DNA of 64,000 nt from Crocodylus rhombifer (lineage: Eukaryota; Chordata; Crocodylia; Crocodylidae). The notes below the pieces were generated by a model that saw only the letters and a list, made by a program, of their open reading frames with translations, searched no databases and was not told where the DNA came from. Made by a program: the position numbers and the translations under genes. Position 1 is the first letter of the stretch. Every line of letters starts with the position of its first letter. This document shows, piece by piece, positions 33,776 through 46,203 of this stretch. Location: assembly GCA_038503035.1 (NCBI GenBank), contig JAVSML010024622.1, positions 726,097 through 790,096 of the forward strand, given 5' to 3'.

Positions 33776-34267
33776 ATTTAAAGCTAATCTTGTAACTAAG
33801 CTTATTAATAACTTTTCACTTACTGGCACCAAGACAAAAATCTGTTAAAGTAATATATTCTGAAATCTGTTTGAGATGAAAACAAAACAAAGTTTAAAAC
33901 TGATTTTCTTTGGATTAGCTATATACCTCACAAACAGAAGTCTCCAGCTCCTCTCAGAGAAACAAGACTATGAAAGATCAGTAAATTGATGTCAGGCCAT
34001 TGAACCAGCAGCTCATTCAACGAAAGGTCACATTTTGGTTTGATCCTCACAAACCTTCGGTCATGGTGATCTTAGTCCTGCAGGAAGTAGAAAACAGCAT
34101 TCATCAGGGAGCAGAAGAAACGTTAAAGGGATTTTCTAACTGAAGTATGTATATAACTCTGTTAAAACTGTTAAGCACCTCAAAGTCTGATTGTTTTATT
34201 TCTAAAATTCCCAATGAATTTGGAAAGTGTTTTTATCCCTACGTGAGGTGGGGAAATGAGACACAGA

Positions 34268-34546
34268 GAGCACGTCTACATATGACGCTACACTACCGAT
34301 GCACTAGTGATGTAGTGTGCACGGGTGTCTACATGTGACCAGGAGGTACTTCACCGTAGCAGCGTACTCCTCCACTATAATGCTCCACTACAGCAAAGTA
34401 GCTGTCAAAAGTAACTGTGCACCATGCACATGGTGCAGTACAGGAGCTTACTGAGCCATGCTTTAGTACTTCCTTTTGGTACTTTTGGAAGTACTAAAGC
34501 ACAGTGCAGTAACAACATCACTACAGGGCAACATGTAGATGCACCC
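34268..34546. mobile_element. Harbinger-like MITE, 279 bp, 3-bp duplication AGA
   Basis: The left end GAGCACGTCTACATATG and the complement of the right end, GGGTGCATCTACATGTTG, are related inverted repeats. AGA flanks both sides (34265-34267, 34547-34549). It has internal palindromes such as TTTAGTACTTCC...GGAAGTACTAAA (34460-34500). It is one of at least five members of the family in this window. Confidence 0.72.
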
Positions 34547-34549
34547 AGA

Positions 34550-37200
34550 ATAAATAAGTGACTTATCCAAGGACAAGTATGAACTAAACTCAGATCTACC
34601 ACGTCCCAAGCTTGTAGCTTAACCATTTCTTTCTCTTAGGACTAATTCCCAGGTGCAGGGTCAATTCTGCTTTGTAATTGCTGAAAACAGGAGTAACATC
34701 ACTTTGCTGCAATTTAAAGAACTGAACAGAATCACGTTATCATTTTTCAGGAAAATCACAAACTGTAGATTTGATGATGCAGGAAAGATGGAAGAAGGCT
34801 ACCTGAATCCTTCATGAAAGGCAATTTATAGGATATCAGGTTTAATAAGAACTGCTCAAATGTAATGCTAAGACTGTACACACTGATGAACCTGCAAACA
34901 TTACTTTACAGTAACATTCTCACACACTGTTAACTCAAGATTGCCTCTAAAATTTTGAAATGTCTCTCTGCAAGAAGTCATCTGATTCAAGCATTCCAGG
35001 TTTGAAAACTAACTGGGATTTGAGAAACTTGACTTTCAACGACAATCATTGTTCCTCACCTTGTATATAATAAGAAAAGATTTCAGTTGGATGTCAGCTG
35101 TGTTACTTTTTAGTTAGAATTTAAGTGTTGAAATGCAAGAATTGATTTACTGTTCAGATATGGCTCCCAATATCTGAGCAAGCAGAACTCTTCCCTCTGA
35201 TAGGGAAAGGAAGAAATGGGAGACTAAAAGAAATAAAGGCATTGGAGGGAAAAAAAGAACTTTAATTTATCTTTAAAAAGAGCTCCCACATACAAGAGAA
35301 GCTCAAGTACAAATCAGAAGTGATATAAATTCTAATCTCTTTCCCGGCCAAGTAGCTGGAGGCAGGAAAGCTGCAATTATAATGTGCCAACAAAATAGCA
35401 ACTCCTCCAGGCTGAACTAATTCAGGAATATTACATATGGAAACAAGAACCACTCCTCTTCCCCCTACCCTCAGGCTTATAATTAAAGGAAACTCAGAAG
35501 AGAAACAGTCCTTTTTACTGCTCCTACTCAAAAGCTAAAGATCCTGTCTTGTCAGAGAATAAATCTTTGTAGTTCGAACAGAAGGATCTCTCACCTAACC
35601 GATCTCAGGGACTCTTTCTAGCCTGTGACATGAATTTGGATTCCCAGCGAGACAGCACATCATGCTGTCACTAAATCAAAACATCCATCCCCTTCAGATA
35701 AACTAGTGTAAACCCCCCCCAAAAAAACCCAGACACACACACGGAAACAGAGTTATATAAAAGAATGAGAGCTAAGACACTATTCCCAGCTTTGCCCAAA
35801 CCCAGCAGATGACTGGAAATGACTGAACCTTTATGTACATCAGGTTTCCACTCTGCACTTTGGGAAGGCTAATTCTTACCTACTTGACAGCAATACCAAC
35901 AAATACAAATACTTCTTTCACACACCAAGTCTTTCCCGGCTCTAACCTGCCTTAATCTAGCACTGCTCTGCAGTGAATATAAAAGCTGTGGCCTTAGCGC
36001 CAGAGTGTGGGTTTTGATGGTCCTCCAGAATGATCCCACATTTCTCAGCAGCTATATTTTTCTCACCCTTCCACCTACTCACTTCTTACTCCCCTCACAA
36101 GCACCAGAAACTAGCTGCCGATACATATGGTTTAAACTTCCATTCCCTGTGACCTGACCCAGCTTCATACAGCTCAGTCCAGGAGAACAGCATAAGATGT
36201 CGTCCAGATTATCTTTATCCCAGCATGCCACTAGCCAGCTGAAGGAGACATTAGGATCACGGTTGTCATCTGGGGCAACTACACCAAGCAACTCAATTGT
36301 GGGAGATGCCTGCATGCAGACATGGATGCTGAGTGCATCTCCACAATGCAGAAGCAGAGAGGCGTTGAGCAGATGGCTCCTGAGCATGGGGAGAGAAGTC
36401 TAATCCTCAAGGGCTACTAGCCCAGGGCAAAAGGTCCCAGCATCACACTGAACCCTTCCCCGCCAAGCTGTTTTCCCTCTGAAAAGTTCACCAGTTCCCC
36501 ATATGCACACAATCTATCCTCACCTGGGCTTTTGAGGTGAGCTGGTTTCATTGTCCACACCACAGCCACCTATCCTGGAAAGGGCCCCTACAGCACAGGA
36601 ACGTAGCACGGAGCTAGGAGGCATCTGCCTAGGAGCAGACTCAATAATATGGACTGGCGGGCTAAAAGGGTCTCTCAGAAAACATGCTGGGGACTATTCC
36701 CAAAGTAGCCTGGGGATACAAGTCAACAGCATGTGAAACAACCACAGCCTGGCAAGAAGCAAGGGTCTCTTGTGGGGGAAGGTGTGATTGTACACATGGG
36801 GCATGCACTTGGTGCGCCTGCATCCCACTTTGATTTCTGCTTCACCCACAGTTTAACATGAAGTACCTGGCACCACCAGCAGCAGCAGCATTTCTAGCCA
36901 GGCAGTGCTGAGGGGGTCTATTGATCTCACAGCTCATGATGAGCTCCCTGATCTCTACTCTTCCTTCCCTAGTGCCAGCCCCCTCTGTCATGGCCAGGGC
37001 TAGCTGCTTCCCCTGCCTACTGCCCAGCTCCCCCACTACAGCCCTGCAGGGGATTAAGCCTTCCCACGGAGTTCCCTGTGCTCTCGTCTCCATCCTGAAG
37101 GCCACAAGGACCAGGTGGCCCCAGGCCCCTTGGCCTCCTAGGGAACCTGCTCCTTGCTTTTTGCCTGGGGAAAGGAAACACCTGCTGTTTTGGGGGCAGT
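34550..37200. other. Non-coding, nothing recognised
   Basis: No exon or repeat family recognised in 2.6 kb. There is a C-run and A-run at 35714-35730. An isolated TATAAAAG at about 35979 lacks other promoter features. Confidence 0.45.
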
Positions 37201-37201
37201 G

Positions 37202-37434
37202 ACCAGGAACCTTGGTTTTCTCCAATAACAAATAAAAATAAATCCCCAATTTTTGAATGAAGTAGCCTAAAAATCCACATTTTCCCATGATTAAAACGAA
37301 ACACCACTCTAGATAGATAGATAGATATAGTGGTGTTTCATTTTAGTCACAGGAAAATGTGGATTTGGGGTTATATTTTTTTAAACCAAACATTGGTGAT
37401 TTTTTTTAATCAGAAAAAACCAGGATCCCTGGTT
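37202..37434. mobile_element. Foldback (long inverted repeat) element with AGAT loop
   Basis: Left and right halves are imperfect inverted copies of about 110 bp. Outer ends are ACCAGGAACC.TTGGTTTT and AAAACCAGGATCCCTGGT. Inner arms AAATCCACATTTTCC (about 37270) and GGAAAATGTGGATTT (37351-37365) pair, continuing to AACACCACT and AGTGGTGTTTC. An (AGAT)n microsatellite at 37310-37327 forms the loop. Such a palindrome is a MITE or snapback copy. Confidence 0.75.
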
Positions 37435-37656
37435 AGGACACGCCTCACACCCTGCCCCGCTTGAAGGAACAGCCCCCACCAACGACACCAGCCCCGCGCC
37501 TGGCAGAGGCGGGGCCGGGCCCTTGGGCAGCCCCGAGCCCGAGCCCGAGAGACAGTTGAAGGGCCGCCCTCCCCCGAAGACGGCGGACTCCTGGGCGAGG
37601 GACTTCGTTAACGCCCGAGGCCTCGTCCCAGCCCTCGCGCTCTGCCTGTGGAGCGC

Positions 37657-37669
37657 GTTGCCGAGCAAC
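37657..37669. promoter_or_regulatory. RFX X-box palindrome
   Basis: GTTGCCGAGCAAC fits the X-box pattern GTNRCC-N-RGYAAC bound by RFX factors, which control ciliary and MHC class II genes. It lies 102 bases upstream of the TATA box inside the CpG island. Confidence 0.65.
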
Positions 37670-37770
37670 GGCGGGCGCCCGCTGTCAACAGCTGCAGCGA
37701 GCTGGGTGACGCTAGACGCATGCTCCCCCCCGCGCAACTCCCCGCATTACCTCATTCTCCCGGGCACGGT

Positions 37771-37779
37771 TATAAAAAG
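37771..37779 (+). promoter_or_regulatory. TATA box in CpG island
   Basis: TATAAAAAG is set in GC-rich sequence, with an initiator-like CTCACTG about 27 bases further on (37799-37805). The likely start of transcription is about 37802 on the plus strand. Confidence 0.5.
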
Positions 37780-37918
37780 AACCGCCTCCCGCGCAGGCTC
37801 ACTGAGAGTTCGCTGAGGAAGCGGCCCGAGGGGGGGAGGAGCGTGGTTCTCTCCTCCTAAGAATCACCGCTTGCCTTGACCCTACTGAGAAAAAAACTGG
37901 GCCCCTGCCGGCCTCCGT

Positions 37919-38083
37919 ATGCCGGGCGAGGAGCGTCACAGCGCAGCCCTGGATTGCCCCATTCCCGCTCTATTTTTAGCCCTTTGTTTCAGGCCCCCGC
38001 CCCTCGCGCCAAGGGCGGACGGGATGACGCCATCCGTTTCCCGGAACGATGACGCGGCCGCGTCAGCGGGAGGGAGAGGGTGA
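37919..38083 (+). CDS. Tentative first coding exon, unknown protein
   Basis: The first ATG after the inferred start at about 37802 is at 37919. It opens a frame of 54 codons (MPGEERHSAALDC...) ending in TGA near 38083. A splice-donor-like GGGTGAGAG lies at 38076-38084, so the frame could leave the exon before the stop. No domain is recognised. CpG-island sequence often gives chance frames, so this rests only on promoter context. Confidence 0.15.
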   Translation: MPGEERHSAALDCPIPALFLALCFRPPPLAPRADGMTPSVSRNDDAAASAGGRG

Positions 38084-38150
38084 GAGCTGGAATGTTCACC
38101 GTGGTCGCTGTTCCTTAAAGGGGCCGCGGGCCATTTTCTGCCTTTGCTCC

Positions 38151-39420
38151 TGTGTCCTGCCCAGTGAAAGCAGGGCGGGCGTCCCCCACGTGGAGAGCAG
38201 GTCTCACCCTGCGGCCAAGGCCCAGTGGGGCATGGCGGCCCAGCCAGGGCTCCCCTGGCTTGGCAGCCTGTGCCATGGCAGCTTCCCCGCATCCACCTCT
38301 TGTGTGCGGGTCACCCCTGCCTGGCCAGTCATCCTGCCTGGGCGCCTAGGACCCCGTATAGGGGCCAGGCAGGGTGACTTGCCCTAGGTAACCCCACCCA
38401 CTTCTTGGGCTATAACTGCCCTCTGCTGCCATGCTCTGTCAACCTGGGGCACAGCCAGGAATTGGGCTCTGGAGCCCCCGGTGACTTCCCCCACCCAGTG
38501 GGCTGCTGGCCAGTGCTGTAGCAATGAAGTTTGGTACCCGGGGTGAAGCTTGCCCTCACCCCATGCACAGCTCTTGGGTGCACATGTCCCCCATGCTTGC
38601 CTGGGAGCACACACAGCTGTGGGAGCTGCCCTTCCCCTTCCTGGTGCCCTCCCAAACAAACTCCGTCTCCTGCCTAGGCTGGGCAGTGCCTGTTGGCACC
38701 CCTTCGCTTTGGCACCCTGGACGGTCGCCCCCCTGCTGCTGGCTTCCCCACAGTTGTGGTCGCTCCAGGCTCTCCCGTGCTCTGGCAAAGTCAGGCCTGC
38801 TCTGTCTTCATCCCCTGAGAGACCTGCGTTGATTCTTTGTGAATTCAGCCAGGGTTTTCCTCCATGGGAACTGCCCCCCACACGCACCTCTGTTCCTCCA
38901 GTGTCTCCATGTCTGTCTCCAGCACCCCCAACATGCTGCCGTGTTACAGGGATGGTAGAAGTTCACTCATTCAACCCTTCTCAGTTGCACTGTCAAGGTG
39001 GCTCATTCTCACTCTTTCTGATTCTCCTACATATCCTTCCATCCCTCCAGTTCCCCTGCCCTCCCTATGCCTGGATCGTTGCCTCTCCTGGATCTTTTCT
39101 ACCCAAATGATCTGTAGACTTTGTCCCCCTCACCTCATTTCCCCTTAAATGTTTGACTCCCTTGCGGCTCCACTTCTTCTCCCCAACATCCCTATATTTC
39201 CTCATCTTCCCCAGGATTACTTCGTGTTCCTCAGCTCCCCTTCCCTCTTATTTATCCTTCCTCCCTAGCTCCTCAACATTCCCATCTGGGCCTGACTTCA
39301 AGGTCCCCAAAGTCTTCTCAGCCATATTTCTCCCTGAGTTCCCTTTCCTGATTCCCAAGCTGTCCCGTTCCCAAGGTCCCCAAATAGCACTGTGGGCCAA
39401 GAGAAGCAGCAACCAAAAGA
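38151..39420. other. GC-rich then pyrimidine-rich non-coding sequence
   Basis: Downstream of the CpG island the plus strand becomes C/T-rich (39000-39350). Long open frames on both strands (up to 186 codons at 38550-39110) are compositional and show no domain. Confidence 0.45.
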
Positions 39421-39435
39421 ATGAGGACAAGCGGA

Positions 39436-39592
39436 CAGAGAGAGAGAGAGAGAGGTGTAATTTATGTGATACCTAGCTAGTTAGACAGAAAGGGTAAACA
39501 GATGATTAATAGAGAATGAAAGATAGAAAGACCGATGACAGACAGACACAGGTGACAGATAGATTAGAAAGATGGACATACGGATAGATAAC
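39436..39592. repeat. (AG)n and GATA/GACA microsatellite tract
   Basis: AGAGAGAGAGAGAGAG at about 39437-39453 is followed by degenerate GATAGA, GACAGACAGACA and GATAGATAA words to 39592. Confidence 0.8.
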
Positions 39593-42500
39593 ACTATTTT
39601 TTGTTCAAACACATAATTCCCCTGCCACATGATAGGATTTTATTTATATATTTCACTGACGGGGGCATCAGGAATTTGTTGTGACCAATTAGATGGTACA
39701 TGAACAGGGGTCAGCGGACTTATCATGGAGCATCCGCCACTGCTAAAAAAATGCTTTGATGACTTCAGTACAGTCCTATTTATCCATTTTTTCCCTGGAA
39801 ACATACAAAAATTCAGATAATCAAAGTTTAGGATATTTGTGAGAGTGGGGAGACAGTGGAAGCTGAAGCTTGTGTTATCTGCTCTAGGGACATAGCTGAG
39901 ATTTGGGGAAAGGTTTGGATTACAGCTACCTTTTGTGGGCAGTTTAATTGGTTGTAAAAAGGGCACAGATGCATTTCTTTTAATATATGTCATGTATCCA
40001 GGGCCTAGAACTACAAATGGAAAAAAGTAAAAGAATCCAGGGGAAATGGTAATTTACATTCTAAAACACAGGACAACATCACCCCCAATTTCATTTAATT
40101 GATATAATGAGGTGATGGCAGGGATAAATTTGCCTGATTTTATTTTATTTGTATTAACTCAGTTTGAGAATCTGAAGTAACACAGTTCCATTTTAACACT
40201 GGATTTTATTTTTAATTGTTTACTTTTTTCCTATCTTAAATCATTTAATGGATAAAGAGAAACTTAGTGTAAATGGTTTCTTCTTCCAGTCCATGACAGG
40301 GCCCCATTCTGCTGAGAGAGAAAGTTCCAGCCTAAGCTTTAAATCCACAGAGCATCCTTTTGTACATGGGTCTATTTGTAAGCTAATTTAAAGTAATTAA
40401 TAAATAATTAACAAAATGATAGACTAATTTACCAAACAAAATAGTCTATTAAAATATGCTTTGTATATATTTTTAATTCAAAACCAGAGGTACCAGATAT
40501 TATAGTAAAGGTTACATATGTGAAACAGTAAATTGTTTCTTCTGTGTAGACAATGTTAAAAATCAAGTAAAAATAATTATATCCAACAAAGTTCTGTCAG
40601 TTTTGAACCAGGCTGCTGTCCATAGTAGGTTATTTTTGGATTAGGAGCTGTGCTCTGAATTAAAGCCCCTCACTCACTTTTAAGGTCGAGATGATGCTGC
40701 GGCTTCATATTTAGATCATGGCTAGTAGAGAAATGTAGGGTGCAATTAGTCACCTATGACACGGACTTTATATTCCCACTTAATTTAGTAACGACAGTTG
40801 GTTTCTTGGGAGGCATATGAGATTTGTTTTATTAACAGAGTTTCTAGAATAAGTCAACAGAAAGATTTGAAAAGGATGAGATGAGGAGTTGAGACATGAA
40901 GGGAGATGTTCTGAAACGGAGGTAGAGCTTCTTAAGGATTTTAATACAGAGAAATGTAAGTCATGTCTCCTAATTTTATCAAGCAGGGCTACATAAAGTA
41001 ATGAATACTGTACATATGGATTAATAATCAAATGTTCTTATACACACTTTTGTACTAGTTGCTTTTATCCCATGCGTCAGGTATCTATCTCACTAGGACT
41101 TTCATTTCAGATTTTACCAGTTGTTTAATTCTTTAGTTCATTTGGTTTTACTTTAACAGCACAGCAAGATCTATTGCAGACATGAATGTTTAGAGTAAAA
41201 CTTGTTTTATCTGAAACAAATGCATTAATTTACATCCAGATGGCAAATATTGTTCATATTACACTGTTTAATCTGGTAAATGTATATATTAATATATATA
41301 TTAATTTGTAAAATCTTGGTATTACAGATACCAGAGATTATGTATCTTTCTACTGTATACTGCAGATTAAAATTGAGATATCCAACATACCACATTTTTA
41401 CAGCCCTTTTTGGTCTGAAAAGAGATCAAATCCTGATCCTACTCCCAACCCCATGGACAGGTCAGGGCAGAACATCGTGCCCTGTTAACTTTTCAAGGAG
41501 TTGTCAGCTCCTAGTAACTGATGATAAAAAAGTTAGGTTATTTGATGCAAATGGAAATTAAAAGATAAATGCATAAAGAAGGAAAATTTGAAAGAGACTG
41601 AAGATGTCAATTTTGAAATGTATATAATTAAAATGTCAGTTTAAATAATTCATTGAAGATTAGCTAAACAATTAATGCCAGAAGTTGTTTAGGTACATGA
41701 GATCTCTGCACTAGATTCCTGGGAAAGTCAGATTTTAGAAACTCATTACTTTTCATGTTATTTTCTTTAGCATAAACAATCAGGTTATCTTATTAATACT
41801 AAGGTAGCTAATAAATATTAATAAGAACTTTCTGTTCCAGTTAACCTGAATTTGATTGTTATTCACACTTTTTCTGAGTGATTATCATAATTTCACATCA
41901 CTTGTTTCATGAGAGATTTTTTTTCTCCTAATCTCTCTCTCCTGGGTTGAGAAAAGTATAGAGCAGTCAAAAACTGACACTAAGGTGAAACTCTTATACG
42001 AGGAGCCTTCTGTTTCTCTGTGACTCATTTGACATTAACATAATTATGTTACAAGAGTCAAAGTGATTTTCAAACTATGAGTAATGCACAATACTAGAGA
42101 GTGTTTACAAGAGAGCAAGGCATATCAGCTAGCTGAAGTAACCAGCTGCTGATAACAGCTGAGGTAAGTTAGAGAATTAAAACGTCTTTACAGTAAAATT
42201 ACCCTTTTTTGGAATGCTCAGTTACATACAGAAATGGGATAGTGTATTGTGAAGTAGGATTCAAAACCAACATCATACTGTAATTGGGATAAGACTGAGT
42301 TTGTGGATAAGACTTCACTAGATTTCTTCCAGCTTTTATGGAAAAGTCATGCTCAAATGATAGTTTGGTTCTTTTCAAGAAGTGCCTATATGCCAGGATT
42401 CATTTCCAAACACAAAACACATCCTCTCAGCAGCGTGAGAAGAGCAAAAGTGAAACAAAAAATGAGGTCATTCCCCAAATATTTTGAGTCTACCGTATGT

Positions 42501-43650
42501 GAATGACTCAAAAGAAGAAAACTGACAGCAATAACACACATTCAGAGTTATATTACCATGATCAAATATTTTAAAATAAATACAATTTTACTATTAGCAC
42601 GAAAGAGAACATGCTTTCTCTTTAATAGAAATATTTAACAGAAGGTCAGCGATGATATTTAACTGAGGTTTATGATAACGTGTATTTATGCACTGAACAA
42701 TGTATTAAAATGGGTCTCTACTAAAGAGAGAAAATGTAAGAAAAAAATTAACTGGTAGTACTTCTTGGTTTAATTGTAATGCTCTGTATTGCTTATAAAA
42801 TTATTGACGTGTCATAAGAACAAAACAAATATACAGAAATAATGTTCATGTATGGTTTTCTGGGTTTTATACCTTGATTTTATGAGCACATTCATTTTAG
42901 TTAAAGTGGGACACACTGTTTTTGTCTGCTCTTCCTTACGAAGGCCATTATTCAGTGAGGTGTTGAACATTCTGAACCCTACTGTTGACTTAGAAAAAAT
43001 TGTGGTCATTCATCAGCTCCCAGGATTGATCTATGTAAGCTATATAAAATACTTCTTAAGAGAAGCTAATTGCAGTGTTGTAGAGAACTGTAACTGGGCA
43101 ATAATCAGTAAACATTTTCTTGTAAAAATGTCCATAAAAATAGAAACAGTCAAGGTAGAGAAATGTAAGAGGTGCATGAACTGGCAGAAGAAATGTAATC
43201 AAATAGAATGTTTTCCACAAGGCAGTCACATTTATTTAAAGAATTTAAAATATCTGCAACTTTCAAAAGCACATAGGTCAATCATTTCAGTATAGAAAAG
43301 GTGTTCTGGATTCAGTCAGACGTTCAGCACGGTGAGATTAGCCTACCCTGGCCTGTTGCAGAGTTGGACCAGCACCAGAGGTGGTTACAAAAAAGTGTAT
43401 GGCAAGAGAAGATGGAGAACATATTGTTCAAGTGTTTTAGCTCCTGCTGATAACATTACCATGTTTGCCTGGGGACTGAGCATCAACAATCTTGGATTTG
43501 TTTTTTCCTGTTCTGCCACTGTGTTCCGTTGTGATTTGGGGCAAATCTCTTTGCCTCTATCTGCCACTTTTATTGTGAGGCTTAAGATATTAATAGTGAT
43601 TAGGGATCCTGGAATCACACCTGCTACACAAATGCAACATATTATCAATG
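39593..43650. other. AT-rich non-coding sequence
   Basis: About 4 kb without recognised features, apart from a palindromic TATATTAATATATATATTAA at 41283-41302. Confidence 0.5.
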
Positions 43651-43658
43651 TGTATATG

Positions 43659-43732
43659 CAACATCACATACTCCAAAAATGTGAAAATATTATTTCCCAA
43701 CATCACATGCTCCAAAAATGTGAAAATATTAT
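43659..43732. repeat. 35-bp direct repeat, two copies
   Basis: CAACATCACATACTCCAAAA and onward (43659-43693) recurs at 43698-43732 with one mismatch; the period is 39 bp. Confidence 0.9.
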
Positions 43733-44596
43733 AAATAGTATAACCTAGCAGCCAGAAACCAGTCATAACTTGTAGTAAACATATCCTGCAGCTTTAATTT
43801 TATAGTTACAGATACATTAAGTCATTTTTGCAGTTTCACACAGTTACTGCAATGTGCTATACACTCTTCTGCAAAACCAAATGAAAATGTCTTTTCATTT
43901 TATTTCAGTGTATTAGGGTGAAAAGGAACATGGAATCACCAAATCTCAACTATCAAATTGTTTAAAATATATACCACCCTTATAATGATGACTTTATGTC
44001 CCATAATTAAGTTTGTATCATAAATTTCATTACAAAAACTTGTTTCATATAGTTATTATTATTAATCTTATAGCAGTAGAGCTAGTTGCCAGTTTATGCC
44101 GTGCTGCTGCAATACCTCCATTATTATTTATTGTTATAGATCTCCCTACATTGAGCCTTAAGAATAGCAACTGTCTGAGTCCCATCATACAAATATTCCT
44201 GCAGTGCACCGTAGAGAGGATTGTTCATTACAGGATCCCTCATTTCTAGCTCCTAGTGCCTCAAATAATACTTGGTTCTAATGGAATTTCCATCCTCACA
44301 GAAGTTGTCTGAGGAATTTCACCAGTACTTACTTTTATTTCTTTGTGTGGCACAGTGAACCAATCATCTTGCCTTTTTTGTTCCTGTAACATAGTGACAT
44401 TTAAGGCCAAATTCTGCAGTGACACCCATCTTGTGCAAATTCCAAGTACCTATATTGTGTTCTTGTTTGGGCCTCTGTACATAGTACAGTTGCCCCTGGT
44501 TCAGCTTACAAAATAATGTGGTAAATTAGGGCATGATAAAAACTAAAAGTGGCTGCTTACAAAAGTGTATGCATCTCTGATTTTGTTAATCTATAA
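43733..44596. other. Non-coding, nothing recognised
   Basis: AT-rich sequence without identifiable features. Confidence 0.5.
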
Positions 44597-45041
44597 CAGG
44601 AATGCTCATCAATCTCTGGCCTCTTGGCCAGATCCGGTCCCTGGCACCATGTCATCTGGCCAATGGGGCTGCCCAAAGACATGTGGGGAGCCCTGGGACC
44701 ATGGCCTATATGCTAGATTGAGTATGCAGGTCAACACAGAGCCCTATAACAGTGTGGCGGGGGGCTCCAGAGCCCGATCCCAGCTAGGCAGAGGTGTCAA
44801 GGAGTCCCCAGGGCCCAATCCCAGTTGGGCAGGGACAGCACAAGGCCCTAGAGCTGGATCCTGGCTGGACAGAGGCAGAATGGAACCCTTGGGCCTCTAT
44901 CTGGCCAAGTGGGGACTGGGTGGAGACAGGATGTGGCCTTGGGGCCTGATTCTGGCCAGGTGGGGGCAGCACGGGGCCCAATGTCTCCTGTGCACCATTC
45001 ATCTGTCCTGTGGGGCCAAAATCATAAGCCCCACCGCTCTG
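44597..45041. mobile_element. Probable hAT element with internal minisatellite
   Basis: The left end CAGGAATGCTCATC and the CAGAGCGG... complement of the right end are weakly matched hAT-like ends. The core 44765-44975 has about five degenerate units of 40-54 bp, each with a GGGCCCAATCCCAGTTGGGC-like start (variants at 44770, 44812, 44859, 44899, 44942). No clear target duplication was found. Confidence 0.5.
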
Positions 45042-45791
45042 TAAGGTGCAAATCTATCTTGCCTTTTCCCTGACTTTTAACTAATACAGCTAACTCTCTC
45101 TTTTTGACAAAAAAAACAATTTTAAACAACATGCTGCCATTCGTACATTCTACGACTCTTGCTGATCCTTTTCATTTTGAATGTGTTTGAACTGAGTCAG
45201 TGAGCAAAACATCCAGAGAATGTGTTCAGAGGGCTAGAGATCAAGGAAAAATAACTAGACAGGTCTACTTGATGGCAAACTGATTTTCTGATTGATGGGT
45301 GGGTGAAAGCCAAAGTGTGTGGAGGCAAGAGTTATTTAGTGGTATCTTTTATTAGACCAAATGTATATTTATTACAAAAGTACTCTTACTTCTTGTACAT
45401 ATCCCAGACCAACACAGCTACAGCAATACTCTATGAAGAGTGTAGAAAAATAAGATCCCAATGTGGAGACATCTAGCCTTTGAATTCTAAGGGCTAAGAC
45501 AGGCTAAGGTGACAGTGAAGCACAGGAATGGAGGGAGCTTATCTACACATAGGTTCTGGGTATGGAGGCGCAATATACTTGTATGAAGAGCCCTGATCTC
45601 AAGAAATTTCACTAAGATCTACAAGTTCAAAGACTGAAACTCTGCCCATTCTTTGAGGGCAGCTGCTACAGGAAGACAATTTGGTGAAAACTGCAAGGGA
45701 ATTTGGCTCAAAATTTTGCTTCCTTAATCCTCCCACAGGTTTTTTCTCCCCTGGGGGACTCTGAACCCATTTTATGCTCTAAGTTTTAGAG
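45042..45791. other. Non-coding with a possible old MITE remnant
   Basis: AGACCAACACAGCTAC at 45409-45424 recurs at 54798-54813, both after an ATTAGACC or TTAGACC-type context. This hints at remnants of one old dispersed repeat. Nothing else was recognised. Confidence 0.35.
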
Positions 45792-46203
45792 CAGAGGTGT
45801 CAAACTCATATGATCCAGACTATGGGTCTTCTTATGGGCTGGATGACCAAAATCCAGATCCTGCCCATGGGATGGCACTTCTTGCTATGGCTGCCACAAG
45901 TGCTGTATTGGCGCAGCCAGGACACAAGGTTTAATACTTCCACTGCTTGCTGCCTACCTTGGTGGCCGATATGCATGCTGAACAGTGATTGCAAATCAGA
46001 AATTCTGGTGTGGGTAAGGGGGAAAGAAGGGGGAGAATTAACCTCTTGGGTGCTGGCTATGCCAGCACAGTGGCTTTGGCAGCTGCAGTGACAAGCCCTG
46101 CAGGCTGGATCCAGAATGAGTCATCTGGTTAGAGAGAAACCCTGCAGGCCAGAAGACCCACCTCTGTGGGCCAGATCCAGCCTGCAGGCCACATATTTGA
46201 CTC
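45792..46203. mobile_element. hAT non-autonomous element, about 412 bp
   Basis: The left end CAGAGGTGTCAAACTCAT and the right end ACATATTTGACTC (complement GAGTCAAATATGT) form diverged inverted repeats. Flanks TTTTAGAG and TCTTAGGG match at 6 of 8 positions. The interior GGCC/CCAGATCC words are palindromic. Confidence 0.68.

Larger units (their letters stand above)
37440..38150. promoter_or_regulatory. CpG island, probable host promoter
   Basis: CpG density rises sharply from 37440 with many GCG/CGC words, in contrast to the CpG-poor surroundings. It holds an RFX X-box (37657-37669), a TATA box (37771-37779), TGACGC/GATGACGC words (37704, 38024, 38048) resembling CRE half-sites, and TTCCCGGAA (38038-38046), a STAT/ETS-like site. 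A plus-strand start near 37800 is plausible. The island could also be bidirectional. The gene served is not identifiable from this window. Confidence 0.7.

Noticed and set aside
35975..35990. TATA box TATAAAAG as a promoter
   Set aside because: AT-rich context, no CpG enrichment, and no downstream exon or initiator.
38384..39110. Long open frames downstream of the CpG island on both strands
   Set aside because: They overlap each other on opposite strands, lack domains and follow C/T-rich composition.
43659..43732. CRISPR-like repeat pair
   Set aside because: There are only two copies with a 4-base gap, in a vertebrate genome; it is a simple duplication.
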